A stretch of 13,066 nt of DNA, taken from JAHBXL01 sp038247555 (GTDB taxonomy: Bacteria; Planctomycetota; Phycisphaerae; Phycisphaerales; UBA1924). The stretch is taken from contig JBBRUT010000104.1 in the NCBI GenBank assembly GCA_038247555.1, forward strand, positions 1 to 13,066, given 5' to 3'. The position numbers and the translations under genes are program-made. The first letter of the stretch is position 1; every line of letters starts with the position of its first letter. The notes under the pieces were generated by a model. It had not been told where the DNA came from. It searched no databases and saw nothing but the letters and a program-made list of their open reading frames with translations. Shown piece after piece: positions 6,867 through 13,066 of the stretch.

Positions 6867-6915
6867 TACCTACATCTTCGAGTCGGGGGTGACACAGGGC
6901 TGAAGCAGGGATGAA
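6867..6915 (-). promoter_or_regulatory. Putative activator-dependent promoter of the DUF883 operon (three 11-bp repeats)
   Basis: On the minus strand TTCAT (6915-6911), TTCAG (6904-6900) and GTCAC (6893-6889) have an exact 11-bp period. AAGATG then TAGGTA (6872-6867) is the -10 candidate, 27 bp after the second half-site. The AAGATGTA string and its distance nearly match the entericidin promoter (21 versus 22 nt from TTCAG). The start codon is 81 bp from the repeats. The element lies in the 124-nt gap after the sensor kinase gene. No terminator is visible in that gap, so read-through from the kinase is also possible. Confidence 0.62.
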
Positions 6916-6932
6916 ACCCCGGTCATTTCTCC

Positions 6933-8423
6933 CTACGCAGGCAAGATTTCCGAGGCTGCGCGGCGGAGTCGCACAACAAACTCGCATCCCCCCTCCTGCC
7001 GGTTGGATGCCTCGATCGTCCCGCCGTGCAGTTCCGCGATGCCCTTGGCGATCGAAAGCCCCAGCCCGTGGCCCCTGCCCTGCCGCTCCGAGGTCCGCGA
7101 CTGCGCAAACCGATCGAAGATGGTGTCCAGCCGATCAGGGGGAATGCCCGGCCCCTCATCCCGCAACCGGATCCAGGCATCGCCACCATCGAGCCCCGCT
7201 GCAATCTCGACCACTCCACCCACGGGACTGAAACGGATCGAGTTTCGCGCAAGGTTGTCGACCAGCGTCCGCAGAAGATCGGGGTCGCCAATCACAGCGG
7301 CATCCACCACATCATCTCGATCCAGTAGGTAGGCCTTCAACGACACCTGGTGCTGCGTCGCCATGAGCGAGCAGCTCTCGATGCTGTCGGAGACCATGTC
7401 GTTGAGGCAGTACCGCTTCAGGATCGCGGGGCCACGTCCCGATTGAATCCGCGTGAGCGTCAGAAAGCTCTCTACCAGCTTCCCCAGCCGCGCCGTCTCT
7501 TCCTCAACCGTCTTTACGAATCTCAGCATGCTCTGCGAGCATCCGCTCCGGTCCAGAGTCTGCGACTCCAGAAGCAGCACGGCGATGGGTGTCTTGATCT
7601 CGTGCGAGACGTTGGAAAGGAAACGCTCTTTCGCCAGCATGCTGTCCTGGATTCGGATCCGGGCCTTGTCAAGCTCCTCCGAAAGCCGCGCAACCTCGGT
7701 CACGTCCGACGCAAGTTGAACACGCTGCCCGATCGACTCGGGGCCCAGATGCTGCGCCACATCGCGCAGCCGCTCAAGTGGCGCAACCGCGATCCCCGCG
7801 ATCAACCTTGCGCTCAGCACCGCCGCGAAGAGTCCGATCACCGAGCTCACCGCCGCGAGCTGGTTGATCAACGACAGTTGCCGCTGAACAAAGGTTTCAC
7901 TCGACGCCAGCACCACCGCGTACCGAAGGCCATCCATCCCGGTCACGCCCGCAGTTGCGACCCGCGGCGTCGTGGCTGTCGCCTGTGAGGCATGTGTCCC
8001 GCCCGATTGCAGCCTCGTAATCTTCGCGAGGGTGCCGGCCGGTACTTCCGTCAATCCGACAGCCTGCCATGTCAATCCGTCCGCATCATCCTTGACGACA
8101 TTGCGCCCAGTTTCGTCAAAGACACTCAGTGTGACCGTCTCGTATCGCGCAAATCGCAGCTCCTGGGTAATGATCTGTCCAATGTCGGCCCGGGTAAGCG
8201 AAGGAACACGCTTGCTGACCACATCCGCCACCGCACGGGCGCGATTGCCAAGCTCCCGATCAAACGAGTCGTTCACGGTGGAGCGCTGGTGCAGCACAAA
8301 GACTGCCTGCGTGGTCGTCTGGATAAGCGCAAAGATCAACACCACCCAGAAGGTAATCCGGTTCCTCAGCGAGACGCGAGGCCACCTCATCGACAGGCTG
8401 GGCTCGTGTTGCTGCCTCTTCAT
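6933..8423 (-). CDS. Membrane sensor histidine kinase (HAMP-HisKA-HATPase)
   Basis: 496 residues. The first transmembrane helix is at about 22-45 (FWVVLIFALIQTTTQAVFVL). A periplasmic sensor region of about 140 residues contains no domain I recognise. The second helix is at about 186-210, followed by HAMP (about 206-262, with the P-LERLRDVA block). HisKA carries His274 in NVSHEIKTPI. The HATPase domain shows an N-box (NLARNSIRF, Asn394), G1 (DEGPGI, 422-427), F-box (FDRF, about 436) and G2 (GHGLGLS, 451-457). All catalytic motifs are intact. The start is 6 nt after the stop of the response regulator, so the two are cotranscribed. Topology resembles CusS/PhoR-type kinases; the signal is unknown. 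The surrounding genes suggest envelope stress as the input, which is inference. Confidence 0.93.
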   Translation of the reverse strand: MKRQQHEPSLSMRWPRVSLRNRITFWVVLIFALIQTTTQAVFVLHQRSTVNDSFDRELGNRARAVADVVSKRVPSLTRADIGQIITQELRFARYETVTLSVFDETGRNVVKDDADGLTWQAVGLTEVPAGTLAKITRLQSGGTHASQATATTPRVATAGVTGMDGLRYAVVLASSETFVQRQLSLINQLAAVSSVIGLFAAVLSARLIAGIAVAPLERLRDVAQHLGPESIGQRVQLASDVTEVARLSEELDKARIRIQDSMLAKERFLSNVSHEIKTPIAVLLLESQTLDRSGCSQSMLRFVKTVEEETARLGKLVESFLTLTRIQSGRGPAILKRYCLNDMVSDSIESCSLMATQHQVSLKAYLLDRDDVVDAAVIGDPDLLRTLVDNLARNSIRFSPVGGVVEIAAGLDGGDAWIRLRDEGPGIPPDRLDTIFDRFAQSRTSERQGRGHGLGLSIAKGIAELHGGTIEASNRQEGGCEFVVRLRRAASEILPA

Positions 8424-8429
8424 TCTGGA

Positions 8430-9104
8430 TCAGTCAATTACGCCGAACCTGTAGCCCGCGCCCTTGACGGTGTGGAAGAGCTCGCGGGGGAAGCCGCGAT
8501 CCAGCTTCTTGCGAAGCGCGGCGACGTACACATCGATCACGTTGCTCGACGGATCGAAGTTCATGTCCCACACCTTCTGCGCAATCTGCGTCCGCGAAAG
8601 AACGCGGTTGGGGTTGCGCATCAGGAACTCGAGAAGCGCGAACTCCTTGTTGGACAGTTCGACATTCAGCTCTCCGCGCGAAGCGCGTCGCGTGTAGACA
8701 TCAAGCTCGAGGTCATCGCACCGCAGCATGCGCCCCTCGGTCGCCTCGCCGCGACGGAGCAGGGCCCGAAGCCGCGCGAGCAGCTCCTCGAACTCGAAGG
8801 GCTTTGTGAGATAGTCATCGGCGCCCGCGTCGAGCCCCGTCACCTTGTTCTCGGTTCCCGAGAGCGCGGTGAGCATCAGGATCGGTGTGGCGACTAATCG
8901 CCGGCGCAGATTCTTGCACACCTCCACGCCGTCGCGATCGGGCAGCATGAGGTCGAGCAGGATCGCGTCGTATTCTTCCGCCGCGCCCAGGTCCTCACCC
9001 TCAAAGCCCGAGTGGCACATGTCCGCTGCGTAGCCATTCTCCCGAAGTCCGCGCTGCAGCGCCTCGGCCATTTTCGGGTTGTCTTCGATAATCAGCACTC
9101 GCAC
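8430..9104 (-). CDS. OmpR/PhoB-family response regulator
   Basis: 224 residues. The receiver domain (1-115) has acidic Glu7/Asp8, phospho-acceptor Asp51 in ILLDLMLPD, Thr79 and Lys101 in LTKPF. The C-terminal winged-helix DNA-binding domain (about 125-222) has LSNKEFALLEFL, then SNVIDVYVAALRKKL as the recognition helix and HTVKGAGYRF as the wing. It is closest in pattern to CusR/QseB-type regulators. The start is GTG at 9104 with GGAGG at 9111-9115, 6 nt upstream. It forms an operon with the sensor kinase. The family binds tandem half-sites about 10-11 bp apart as dimers, matching the repeats before four genes in this window. A nested hairpin-like inverted repeat (9131-9171) lies in its leader. 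The role as regulator of those genes is inferred. Confidence 0.95.
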   Translation of the reverse strand: MRVLIIEDNPKMAEALQRGLRENGYAADMCHSGFEGEDLGAAEEYDAILLDLMLPDRDGVEVCKNLRRRLVATPILMLTALSGTENKVTGLDAGADDYLTKPFEFEELLARLRALLRRGEATEGRMLRCDDLELDVYTRRASRGELNVELSNKEFALLEFLMRNPNRVLSRTQIAQKVWDMNFDPSSNVIDVYVAALRKKLDRGFPRELFHTVKGAGYRFGVID

Positions 9105-9130
9105 GAGTCACCTCCATCAGATGCACACAG

Positions 9131-9171
9131 CGTAACCGAGATGTGCTGGAGATACCAGCTTCATCTCTACG
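9131..9171. promoter_or_regulatory. Nested inverted repeat in the divergent region upstream of the response regulator
   Basis: Segments pair from outside in: CGTA with TACG (9131-9134, 9168-9171), GAGATG with CATCTC (9138-9143, 9162-9167) and GCTGG with CCAGC (9145-9149, 9155-9159) around an AGATA loop. Small bulges of 3 and of 1 versus 2 nt separate the stems. As RNA it would fold in the 5' leader of the response regulator mRNA if transcription starts beyond it. As DNA it could be a dyad operator. There is no U-tract, so termination is not implied. Confidence 0.5.
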
Positions 9172-9222
9172 CACGAGCCGTGGCAAGCATCACAAAGTCT
9201 ACCCACTCACAATGAGCCACTT

Positions 9223-9272
9223 TTCATGCTGGATTCAGCGGTGCGGAGCATTCCCGGGAGAAGATGTACACA
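9223..9272 (+). promoter_or_regulatory. Putative activator-dependent promoter of the entericidin-like gene (11-bp repeats)
   Basis: On the plus strand TTCAT (9223-9227) and TTCAG (9234-9238) are exactly 11 bp apart. TACACA (9267-9272), preceded by AAGATG, is the -10 candidate, 28 bp after the second half-site. The first two half-sites and the AAGATGTA string match those before the DUF883 operon. The start codon is 83 bp from the repeats. It lies in the 216-bp divergent region shared with the response regulator gene, so one bound regulator could affect both directions. Confidence 0.6.
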
Positions 9273-9320
9273 GATTCGCGTCTCCTTCAAGCAACCCAAA
9301 CTCTACGAAAGGACTGGGCC

Positions 9321-9485
9321 ATGACACGCAAAGCTTCTTCCGCCCTCGACCGCTACCTCCTCCCGCTCAGCATGGTTGTTGTGGCGCTCGCCATGTTCGC
9401 CTGCAACACCACCGAGGGTGTGGGCAAGGACATCGAGGCTACCGGCGACGCCATCAAGGACACTGCCCAAGACGCCAAGGACTGA
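9321..9485 (+). CDS. Entericidin EcnA/B-family small lipoprotein
   Basis: 54 residues. A lipoprotein signal peptide (LDRYLLPLSMVVVALAMFAC) ends in a lipobox-like MFAC, giving lipidated Cys28. The mature 27 residues (NTTEGVGKDIEATGDAIKD then TAQDAKD) match the entericidin pattern of CNT-GxGKDI followed by an amphipathic helix. Entericidins A and B of enteric bacteria were described as an antidote/toxin pair of cell-envelope lipoproteins; many lone homologues have no known role. The ATG at 9321 has GAAAGGA at 9307-9313. The putative repeat promoter lies 83 bp upstream and the DUF1328 gene follows 108 nt downstream. An outer-membrane location is likely, since Asn rather than Asp follows the cysteine. 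Confidence 0.88.
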   Translation: MTRKASSALDRYLLPLSMVVVALAMFACNTTEGVGKDIEATGDAIKDTAQDAKD

Positions 9486-9593
9486 TCCACAGACCCTCAA
9501 CGATGCGCGCCCGCAGTGGGCACGCGTCGCATTCTCTCCGAATTGTTCGCTCCTCGTTTCGTCCAAACTGAACTCGCATACAGGAGACTCGCC

Positions 9594-9776
9594 ATGCTTA
9601 GCTGGGCACTCGGATTTTTCATCATCGCCATCATCGCGGCGGTCCTCGGCTTCGGCGGAATCGCCGGCGGCGCCGCGACCATCGCCAAGGTTCTCTTCTT
9701 TGTCTTTGTCGTCCTCTTCCTGCTCTCCCTGCTCGCGGGGCTGGTCCGGAGGGGCGATTCCTCCGTCAAACTCTGA
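9594..9776 (+). CDS. DUF1328 family small membrane protein (YtjA-like)
   Basis: 60 residues. Two hydrophobic helices: about 2-21 (LSWALGFFIIAIIAAVLGFG) and 29-50 (TIAKVLFFVFVVLFLLSLLA), with a short Gly/Ala turn (GGIAGGAA) between and a charged tail (VRRGDSSVKL). The ALGFFIIAIIAAVLGFGGIA block is diagnostic of DUF1328/YtjA; the function is unknown. The ATG at 9594 has AGGAG at 9582-9586. It lies downstream of the entericidin gene on the same strand and is probably cotranscribed. The pairing of DUF1328 with entericidin and CsbD-type genes is common in stress-associated gene sets. Confidence 0.92.
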   Translation: MLSWALGFFIIAIIAAVLGFGGIAGGAATIAKVLFFVFVVLFLLSLLAGLVRRGDSSVKL

Positions 9777-9966
9777 CTTGAATCAACCCGCGCCACGCCG
9801 CGGGAGTGAGAGCCGCTCGACGCAGGACGGAGCAGACATTTCATGTCTCTCAGCAATGCCTGGAGTAAATGGCTCCGCACTCCTCAATGTCTCCGGCTCT
9901 CTCTCCCGCGGCGAGCGCCTTTGGTTCAAGGCAGGCCAAGTTTGATCTCAATCGACAATCAGTGCC

Positions 9967-10003
9967 GACAGGGCCCGCGACCTCACCGGTCTCGGGCCTT
10001 GTC
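9967..10003. terminator. Bidirectional terminator hairpin between convergent genes
   Basis: Two 16-nt arms (9967-9982 and 9988-10003) pair around a TCACC loop, with one G-T wobble and one mismatch. The plus strand continues ATTTGT, a weak U-rich end; the minus side has none. Its place between the convergent DUF1328 and receiver genes supports termination from both sides. The rest of the 248-nt gap 9777-10024 holds two small inverted repeats (9787-9804 and 9834-9848) and no gene I can support. Confidence 0.68.
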
Positions 10004-10024
10004 ATTTGTGGACTGATCCACTTC

Positions 10025-10450
10025 TCACGCGTGCCCGTAAACCGCACGCACCTCGTCTGAAAGTACGAACGAACCCGCAGCCACGGCCTTGATCGCTGCG
10101 ATCAGACTGTTCTCCCCGTCGCTCTTGGAGACATACCCCCACGACCCCGCCTCGATCGCCTTGTCGACAAGCTGCTTGGTCACGTGTCCGCTGAACACCA
10201 GTACACGCGAATCCGGCGATTGCTCCGAACTCGCCGCCAGAGCGTCAAACGGGTCCCGCCCAGGCATGTCGATATCCAGGAGAATGACATCGGGCCGAAG
10301 CTCTGCAACCTTCTCGGGAAGCGCATCGGCCGAGCTCAGGCTCCCACGCCACTCAAAGCCCCCCGCAAGTCCGAGCTTCAGCCGAACCGCCTGCAGCACC
10401 TGCTCGTTGTCGTCGACCGCCAGAACACTGATCTGCTCTTCAGTTGGCAT
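10025..10450 (-). CDS. Single-domain response regulator (CheY-like receiver)
   Basis: 141 residues, a receiver domain with no output domain. The acidic pair is Asp13/Asp14 (LAVDDNEQ) and the phospho-acceptor is Asp59 (DVILLDIDMPG). The switch residue is Ser87 (VLVFSGH) and the conserved Lys is Lys109 (GYVSKSDGE). All active-site residues are present. The C-terminus (LSDEVRAVYGHA) resembles the start of the linker to a LuxR-type HTH domain, but the frame ends there. The ATG at 10450 overlaps the end of the triple-PAS kinase gene by 11 nt, and GGAGGG lies about 9-10 nt upstream inside that gene. The two are therefore translationally coupled and almost certainly cognate partners. Output must be by protein contact or phosphotransfer; the partner is not visible here. 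Confidence 0.9.
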   Translation of the reverse strand: MPTEEQISVLAVDDNEQVLQAVRLKLGLAGGFEWRGSLSSADALPEKVAELRPDVILLDIDMPGRDPFDALAASSEQSPDSRVLVFSGHVTKQLVDKAIEAGSWGYVSKSDGENSLIAAIKAVAAGSFVLSDEVRAVYGHA

Positions 10451-12794
10451 CCGCGGAAACCCTCCCTGCCGTCCCCAGCGCTTCGCGAACCGACGCAATC
10501 CCCTGCTTCCTGCTCAGCACAACCTTGGTGCGCGCTCGCCGGAGATCCCCTCCTGACGTTGGGTCGTCAGCGTGCGCCTCGGCCGACTCCTCGTCGCACA
10601 CCACCAGGTGCGCCCCATGCTCATCGCCACCAGCCACGACAGCCTCAAAGTCCATCGCCTTCAGCTCCGCACACACGAATGCCTTCATCCGCGGATCCTG
10701 AATCCTCACAACGGCTTTCTTCCCCTTACCCGGATTCGCCGTTCGCATCGCTTCGGATGCGGACGGCAACTGCAACTCGAAGGTCGTGCCCACACCTTCG
10801 GTGGAGTCGATGTAGATTGAACCGCCCACCTTCTCAACCAGGCTGTACACCAGCGACAAACCAAGTCCTGTCGAAAGACTCCGGGTTCTGGTGGTGAAGA
10901 ACGGCTCCATGCACCGCGCCCGGATCTCCGGCGACATTCCCTGACCGTCGTCACGAATCCTGAGAGTCACCATCCCCGGTGCCGACTCAGTCGCCGCCAC
11001 ATGCACCTCGCCGGTTCCGCGCGCCTTCATTGCATCCCCGGCGTTCTGCACCATGTTGAACACCATCTGCGTCAGCGTCGCACGAGGCACCGCCAAGCGA
11101 ATGCTGCTCGCGCCCAGGTTCGATTCAATCGTTACCCCCCGCGGCACCACGTTCCGCAGCAGCGGCGCGACTTCTTCCCACCACGGGGCAAGATCCGTCA
11201 CCTCGCCAGGCGCCGCGGCAGCAGGGTCGACCGCCAGCATCCGTAGCCCGCTCGCCAACCGCTGCAGATACACCGCCGCCGATCGGATCGCTTCGACGTC
11301 TTCCTGCACCGCCGGCGGAAGATTCGCTTGTGAAAGCGATTCGAGCCTCACACGCACCGGAACCAGCAGGTTGCCCATGTCATGCCCCAGTCCGGCCGAA
11401 AGGGTCCCCAGCGAAGCCATGCGTTCGGCGATGCGGAGCCGTTCATTGGAGAGCTGAAGCTCGCGCGTGCGCGCGATCACCGCATCCTCCAGAAGCGACT
11501 GCTGTTTCTCCAGCGACTGCCTGGCGAGCACTTGGTCCGTCACATCAACACACGAGCCCACGTAACCGGTAAACGTCCCACCGGGCCCGTGCAGGGGACG
11601 GCCCGCATCCAGCACCCACCGGTACTGTCCGTCGGCGCGGCGCAGCCGATACTCCATCTGAAACTCTTGTCGCGCGTCAAACGCCTGCTCGAACCGCCCA
11701 ACGACCTCCCCGACATCATCAGGGTGCACGCCGTCGCTCCACCGGTCGAGCGTTTCCTGCTCCATGCTCCGGCCGCGGAAATGCAGCCAGGGCTTGTTGA
11801 GCCAGTTGCACCGTTTATCAACGCCCGCGAGCCAGATGAGTGTCGGGCTCGCATCAGCAAGATGTCGGAAGCGTTCCTCGCTGTTCCGCACCGCCTCCGC
11901 CGCCTCGCGAACCGCCGTGATATCCACCAGCATGTTCACCACGCCCGACACACGGCCCGAAGCGTCAAACAGCGGTTCAGGATGCGGGAGCACGCTGCGC
12001 CGCGTTCCATCGGGTCGTTCGATGATCAGTTCCGCCCCGCGCACCGCCACCCCGTCCCGCATTGTCAGCGCGATCGGCGATTCCTCAACCGGGACTTCGC
12101 GGCCGTCAGGGGCAATCACCCGATGCGCGCCGCTCCACCGCTCGACGCCCAGTTCCGGCTTGCGCCCCCACAACTCCGCCGCGGCGTCGTTGTAAAGCGT
12201 GATACGCCCCTCGGTGTCACAGGTGTACAAGGCCGCTGGAAGCGTCTGCAGAAGCCGACGGTACCGCAGCTCACTCTGATACAACTGCTCTTCGGTCAGC
12301 TTGCGCCGCGTGATATCGCTGCAGACACCCGCCATCCGCTCGGGCATTCCATCCGCACCGCGAAGCACGGCTCCCCGAGTCTCAATCCATCGCTCCTCAC
12401 CATCCGGCGTCAGGATCCGGTAGGTCGTGTGATACTCCGCGCCATCTTCAAGCGCCGACCGAAGTACCTCCCGCAGCGCGGGCTCATCGTCTGGATGCAC
12501 ATCGCACAAAGCGTCTTCGATCGTGCCCTTGAAGCTCCCCGGCTCCCGCCCGTGAATCGCTTCCAGCGCGGGCGACCACTCCACGCGGCCCGTCTTTACG
12601 GTCCAGTCCCACATGCCCAGCTTTCCCGCTTCCATTGTCGCATCAAACAGCTTCCGGGTTTGCTGCTCGCTGGATGCGAGGTCCGCGGCATCGACAACGG
12701 ACTTCCCGCCACCGGCTTGTCCGCGAGCGCGAAGGTCACGCACGCTTGCGCGTTGATGTTCGCTTTCGTCGTGGATGTCGGCCGCTGTTGCCAA
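10440..12794 (-). CDS. Soluble triple-PAS histidine kinase with degenerate C-terminal receiver-like region
   Basis: 784 residues, no transmembrane helix. PAS/PAC 1 is at about 43-164 (GMWDWTVKTGRVEWSPALEA, WIETRGAVLRG), PAS 2 at about 173-294 and PAS 3 at about 305-423 (RWVLDAGRPLHG, GYVGSCVDVTD). A coiled-coil (425-460) leads to the H-box AGLGHDMGNLL with His471, the HD-x-x-N type found in many PAS kinases. The HATPase domain has N-box Asn584 (MVQNAGDAM), G1 (DDGQGM, 615-620) and G2 (TGLGLSL, 642-648). Residues 692-775 look like a receiver fold (KKAVVRIQD, HLVVCDEE, TKVVLSRK) lacking the first acidic pair. The start is TTG at 12794 with AGGAG 7 nt upstream; no ATG in frame fits as well. It senses a cytosolic cue of unknown nature and probably phosphorylates the overlapping receiver. 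Confidence 0.92.
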   Translation of the reverse strand: MATAADIHDESEHQRASVRDLRARGQAGGGKSVVDAADLASSEQQTRKLFDATMEAGKLGMWDWTVKTGRVEWSPALEAIHGREPGSFKGTIEDALCDVHPDDEPALREVLRSALEDGAEYHTTYRILTPDGEERWIETRGAVLRGADGMPERMAGVCSDITRRKLTEEQLYQSELRYRRLLQTLPAALYTCDTEGRITLYNDAAAELWGRKPELGVERWSGAHRVIAPDGREVPVEESPIALTMRDGVAVRGAELIIERPDGTRRSVLPHPEPLFDASGRVSGVVNMLVDITAVREAAEAVRNSEERFRHLADASPTLIWLAGVDKRCNWLNKPWLHFRGRSMEQETLDRWSDGVHPDDVGEVVGRFEQAFDARQEFQMEYRLRRADGQYRWVLDAGRPLHGPGGTFTGYVGSCVDVTDQVLARQSLEKQQSLLEDAVIARTRELQLSNERLRIAERMASLGTLSAGLGHDMGNLLVPVRVRLESLSQANLPPAVQEDVEAIRSAAVYLQRLASGLRMLAVDPAAAAPGEVTDLAPWWEEVAPLLRNVVPRGVTIESNLGASSIRLAVPRATLTQMVFNMVQNAGDAMKARGTGEVHVAATESAPGMVTLRIRDDGQGMSPEIRARCMEPFFTTRTRSLSTGLGLSLVYSLVEKVGGSIYIDSTEGVGTTFELQLPSASEAMRTANPGKGKKAVVRIQDPRMKAFVCAELKAMDFEAVVAGGDEHGAHLVVCDEESAEAHADDPTSGGDLRRARTKVVLSRKQGIASVREALGTAGRVSADAN

Positions 12795-13066
12795 GGCGTG
12801 GCTCCTGGAACCACAATACTCAAGCCCCCCGTGGACGATGCGCAGACCGCCACCTCATCGGCATTGCACGCACATCATCGCACGCTGAAAGCACCGAAGC
12901 AAGAAGTTTATGACTACAGGCACAACGGAGCAACACGCCGGATGAATGCGGGTTCATCTCCGGCTCATGCCGCGCTTATCCACGCCAAGGCTCAAGTGCG
13001 ACCGAAGGCTTGCCGAGGCTGGAACCCGATTGCTCCCTCCGCCACCATCCGCATGACGTCAAGTAT
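12795..13066. other. Upstream region of the triple-PAS kinase and right edge of the window
   Basis: This 272-nt stretch has no convincing gene. It holds the kinase ribosome binding site and a rightward direct repeat at 12953-12979. An ATG at 13053 lies near the distance expected for a gene controlled by that repeat, but it has no ribosome binding site and only four codons remain before the window ends. Confidence 0.5.
12953..12979 (+). promoter_or_regulatory. Rightward 11-bp direct repeat, putative OmpR-family site
   Basis: TTCAT (12953-12957), CTCAT (12964-12968) and CTTAT (12975-12979) lie exactly 11 bp apart on the plus strand, like the sites before the DUF883 and PRC-barrel genes. No AAGATGTA-like -10 is seen at the usual distance. 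The controlled gene, if any, would lie to the right of the window. Confidence 0.4.

Noticed and set aside
7350..8897. Long plus-strand frames opposite the kinase and response regulator
   Set aside because: They are antisense to genes with complete catalytic motifs and show no family signature of their own.
9843..10016. A 57-codon plus-strand frame after DUF1328 (begins MSLSNAWSKW) with GGAG about 9 nt upstream
   Set aside because: Its 3' end runs through the terminator hairpin at 9967-10003, composition is Arg/Leu/Pro-rich like random GC-rich DNA, and no family is recognisable. It cannot be excluded as a small protein but is not supported.

Overview
The window comes from a GC-rich bacterium (about 60% GC by eye) with a Gram-negative style envelope. 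The envelope call rests on an entericidin-type lipoprotein, a BON-domain protein, a secreted PRC-barrel protein and a DUF883 membrane protein. A planctomycete-like or proteobacterial host fits the gene mix, but nothing here fixes the taxon. There are no rRNA or tRNA genes, insertion sequences or CRISPR arrays. Almost all genes lie on the minus strand; the exceptions are two small genes at 9321-9776.

Layout, left to right. 42-1262 (-) is a DAO-family FAD-dependent oxidoreductase. 1319-2506 (-) is a BON-domain protein with a very long Gly/Tyr/Ser/Gln-rich arm. 2716-2919 (-) is CsbD, followed by a textbook intrinsic terminator at 2651-2688. 2930-3172 (-) is a remnant of a DUF892/YciE ferritin-like gene. 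3220-3630 (-) encodes a small two-helix membrane protein. 3722-5332 (-) is a secreted protein in which PRC-barrel and beta-rich modules alternate twice. 5376-5702, 5740-6420 and 6443-6808 (-) look like one operon, read DUF883, holin-X/phage-holin-family protein, then a small membrane protein. 6933-9104 (-) is an OmpR-family response regulator plus sensor kinase pair. Divergent from it, on the plus strand, are an entericidin-like lipoprotein (9321-9485) and a DUF1328 membrane peptide (9594-9776). 10025-12794 (-) is a second signalling operon: a soluble triple-PAS histidine kinase overlapping a single-domain receiver. A long hairpin at 9967-10003 separates the convergent DUF1328 and receiver genes.

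How the parts fit. CsbD, BON, DUF892, DUF883, holin-X, PRC-barrel, entericidin and DUF1328 families are small proteins that recur in bacterial stress and envelope-stress gene sets. Here they surround a two-component system. The main finding concerns their promoters. Four leaders (BON, PRC-barrel, DUF883 operon, entericidin) carry direct repeats of the form TTCAY-N6-TTCAB, exactly one 11-bp period apart, in the orientation of the gene. About 28 bp later comes a similar -10-like region, and each start codon lies roughly 80-92 bp downstream of the repeats. Tandem 11-bp half-sites are typical of OmpR/PhoB-family regulators, and the OmpR-family regulator encoded in the middle of the cluster is the obvious candidate. 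I infer a locally encoded envelope-stress regulon. A further triple repeat of the same type at 12953-12979 points rightward out of the window. The second signalling operon has no visible DNA-binding output and may act through protein-protein contacts.
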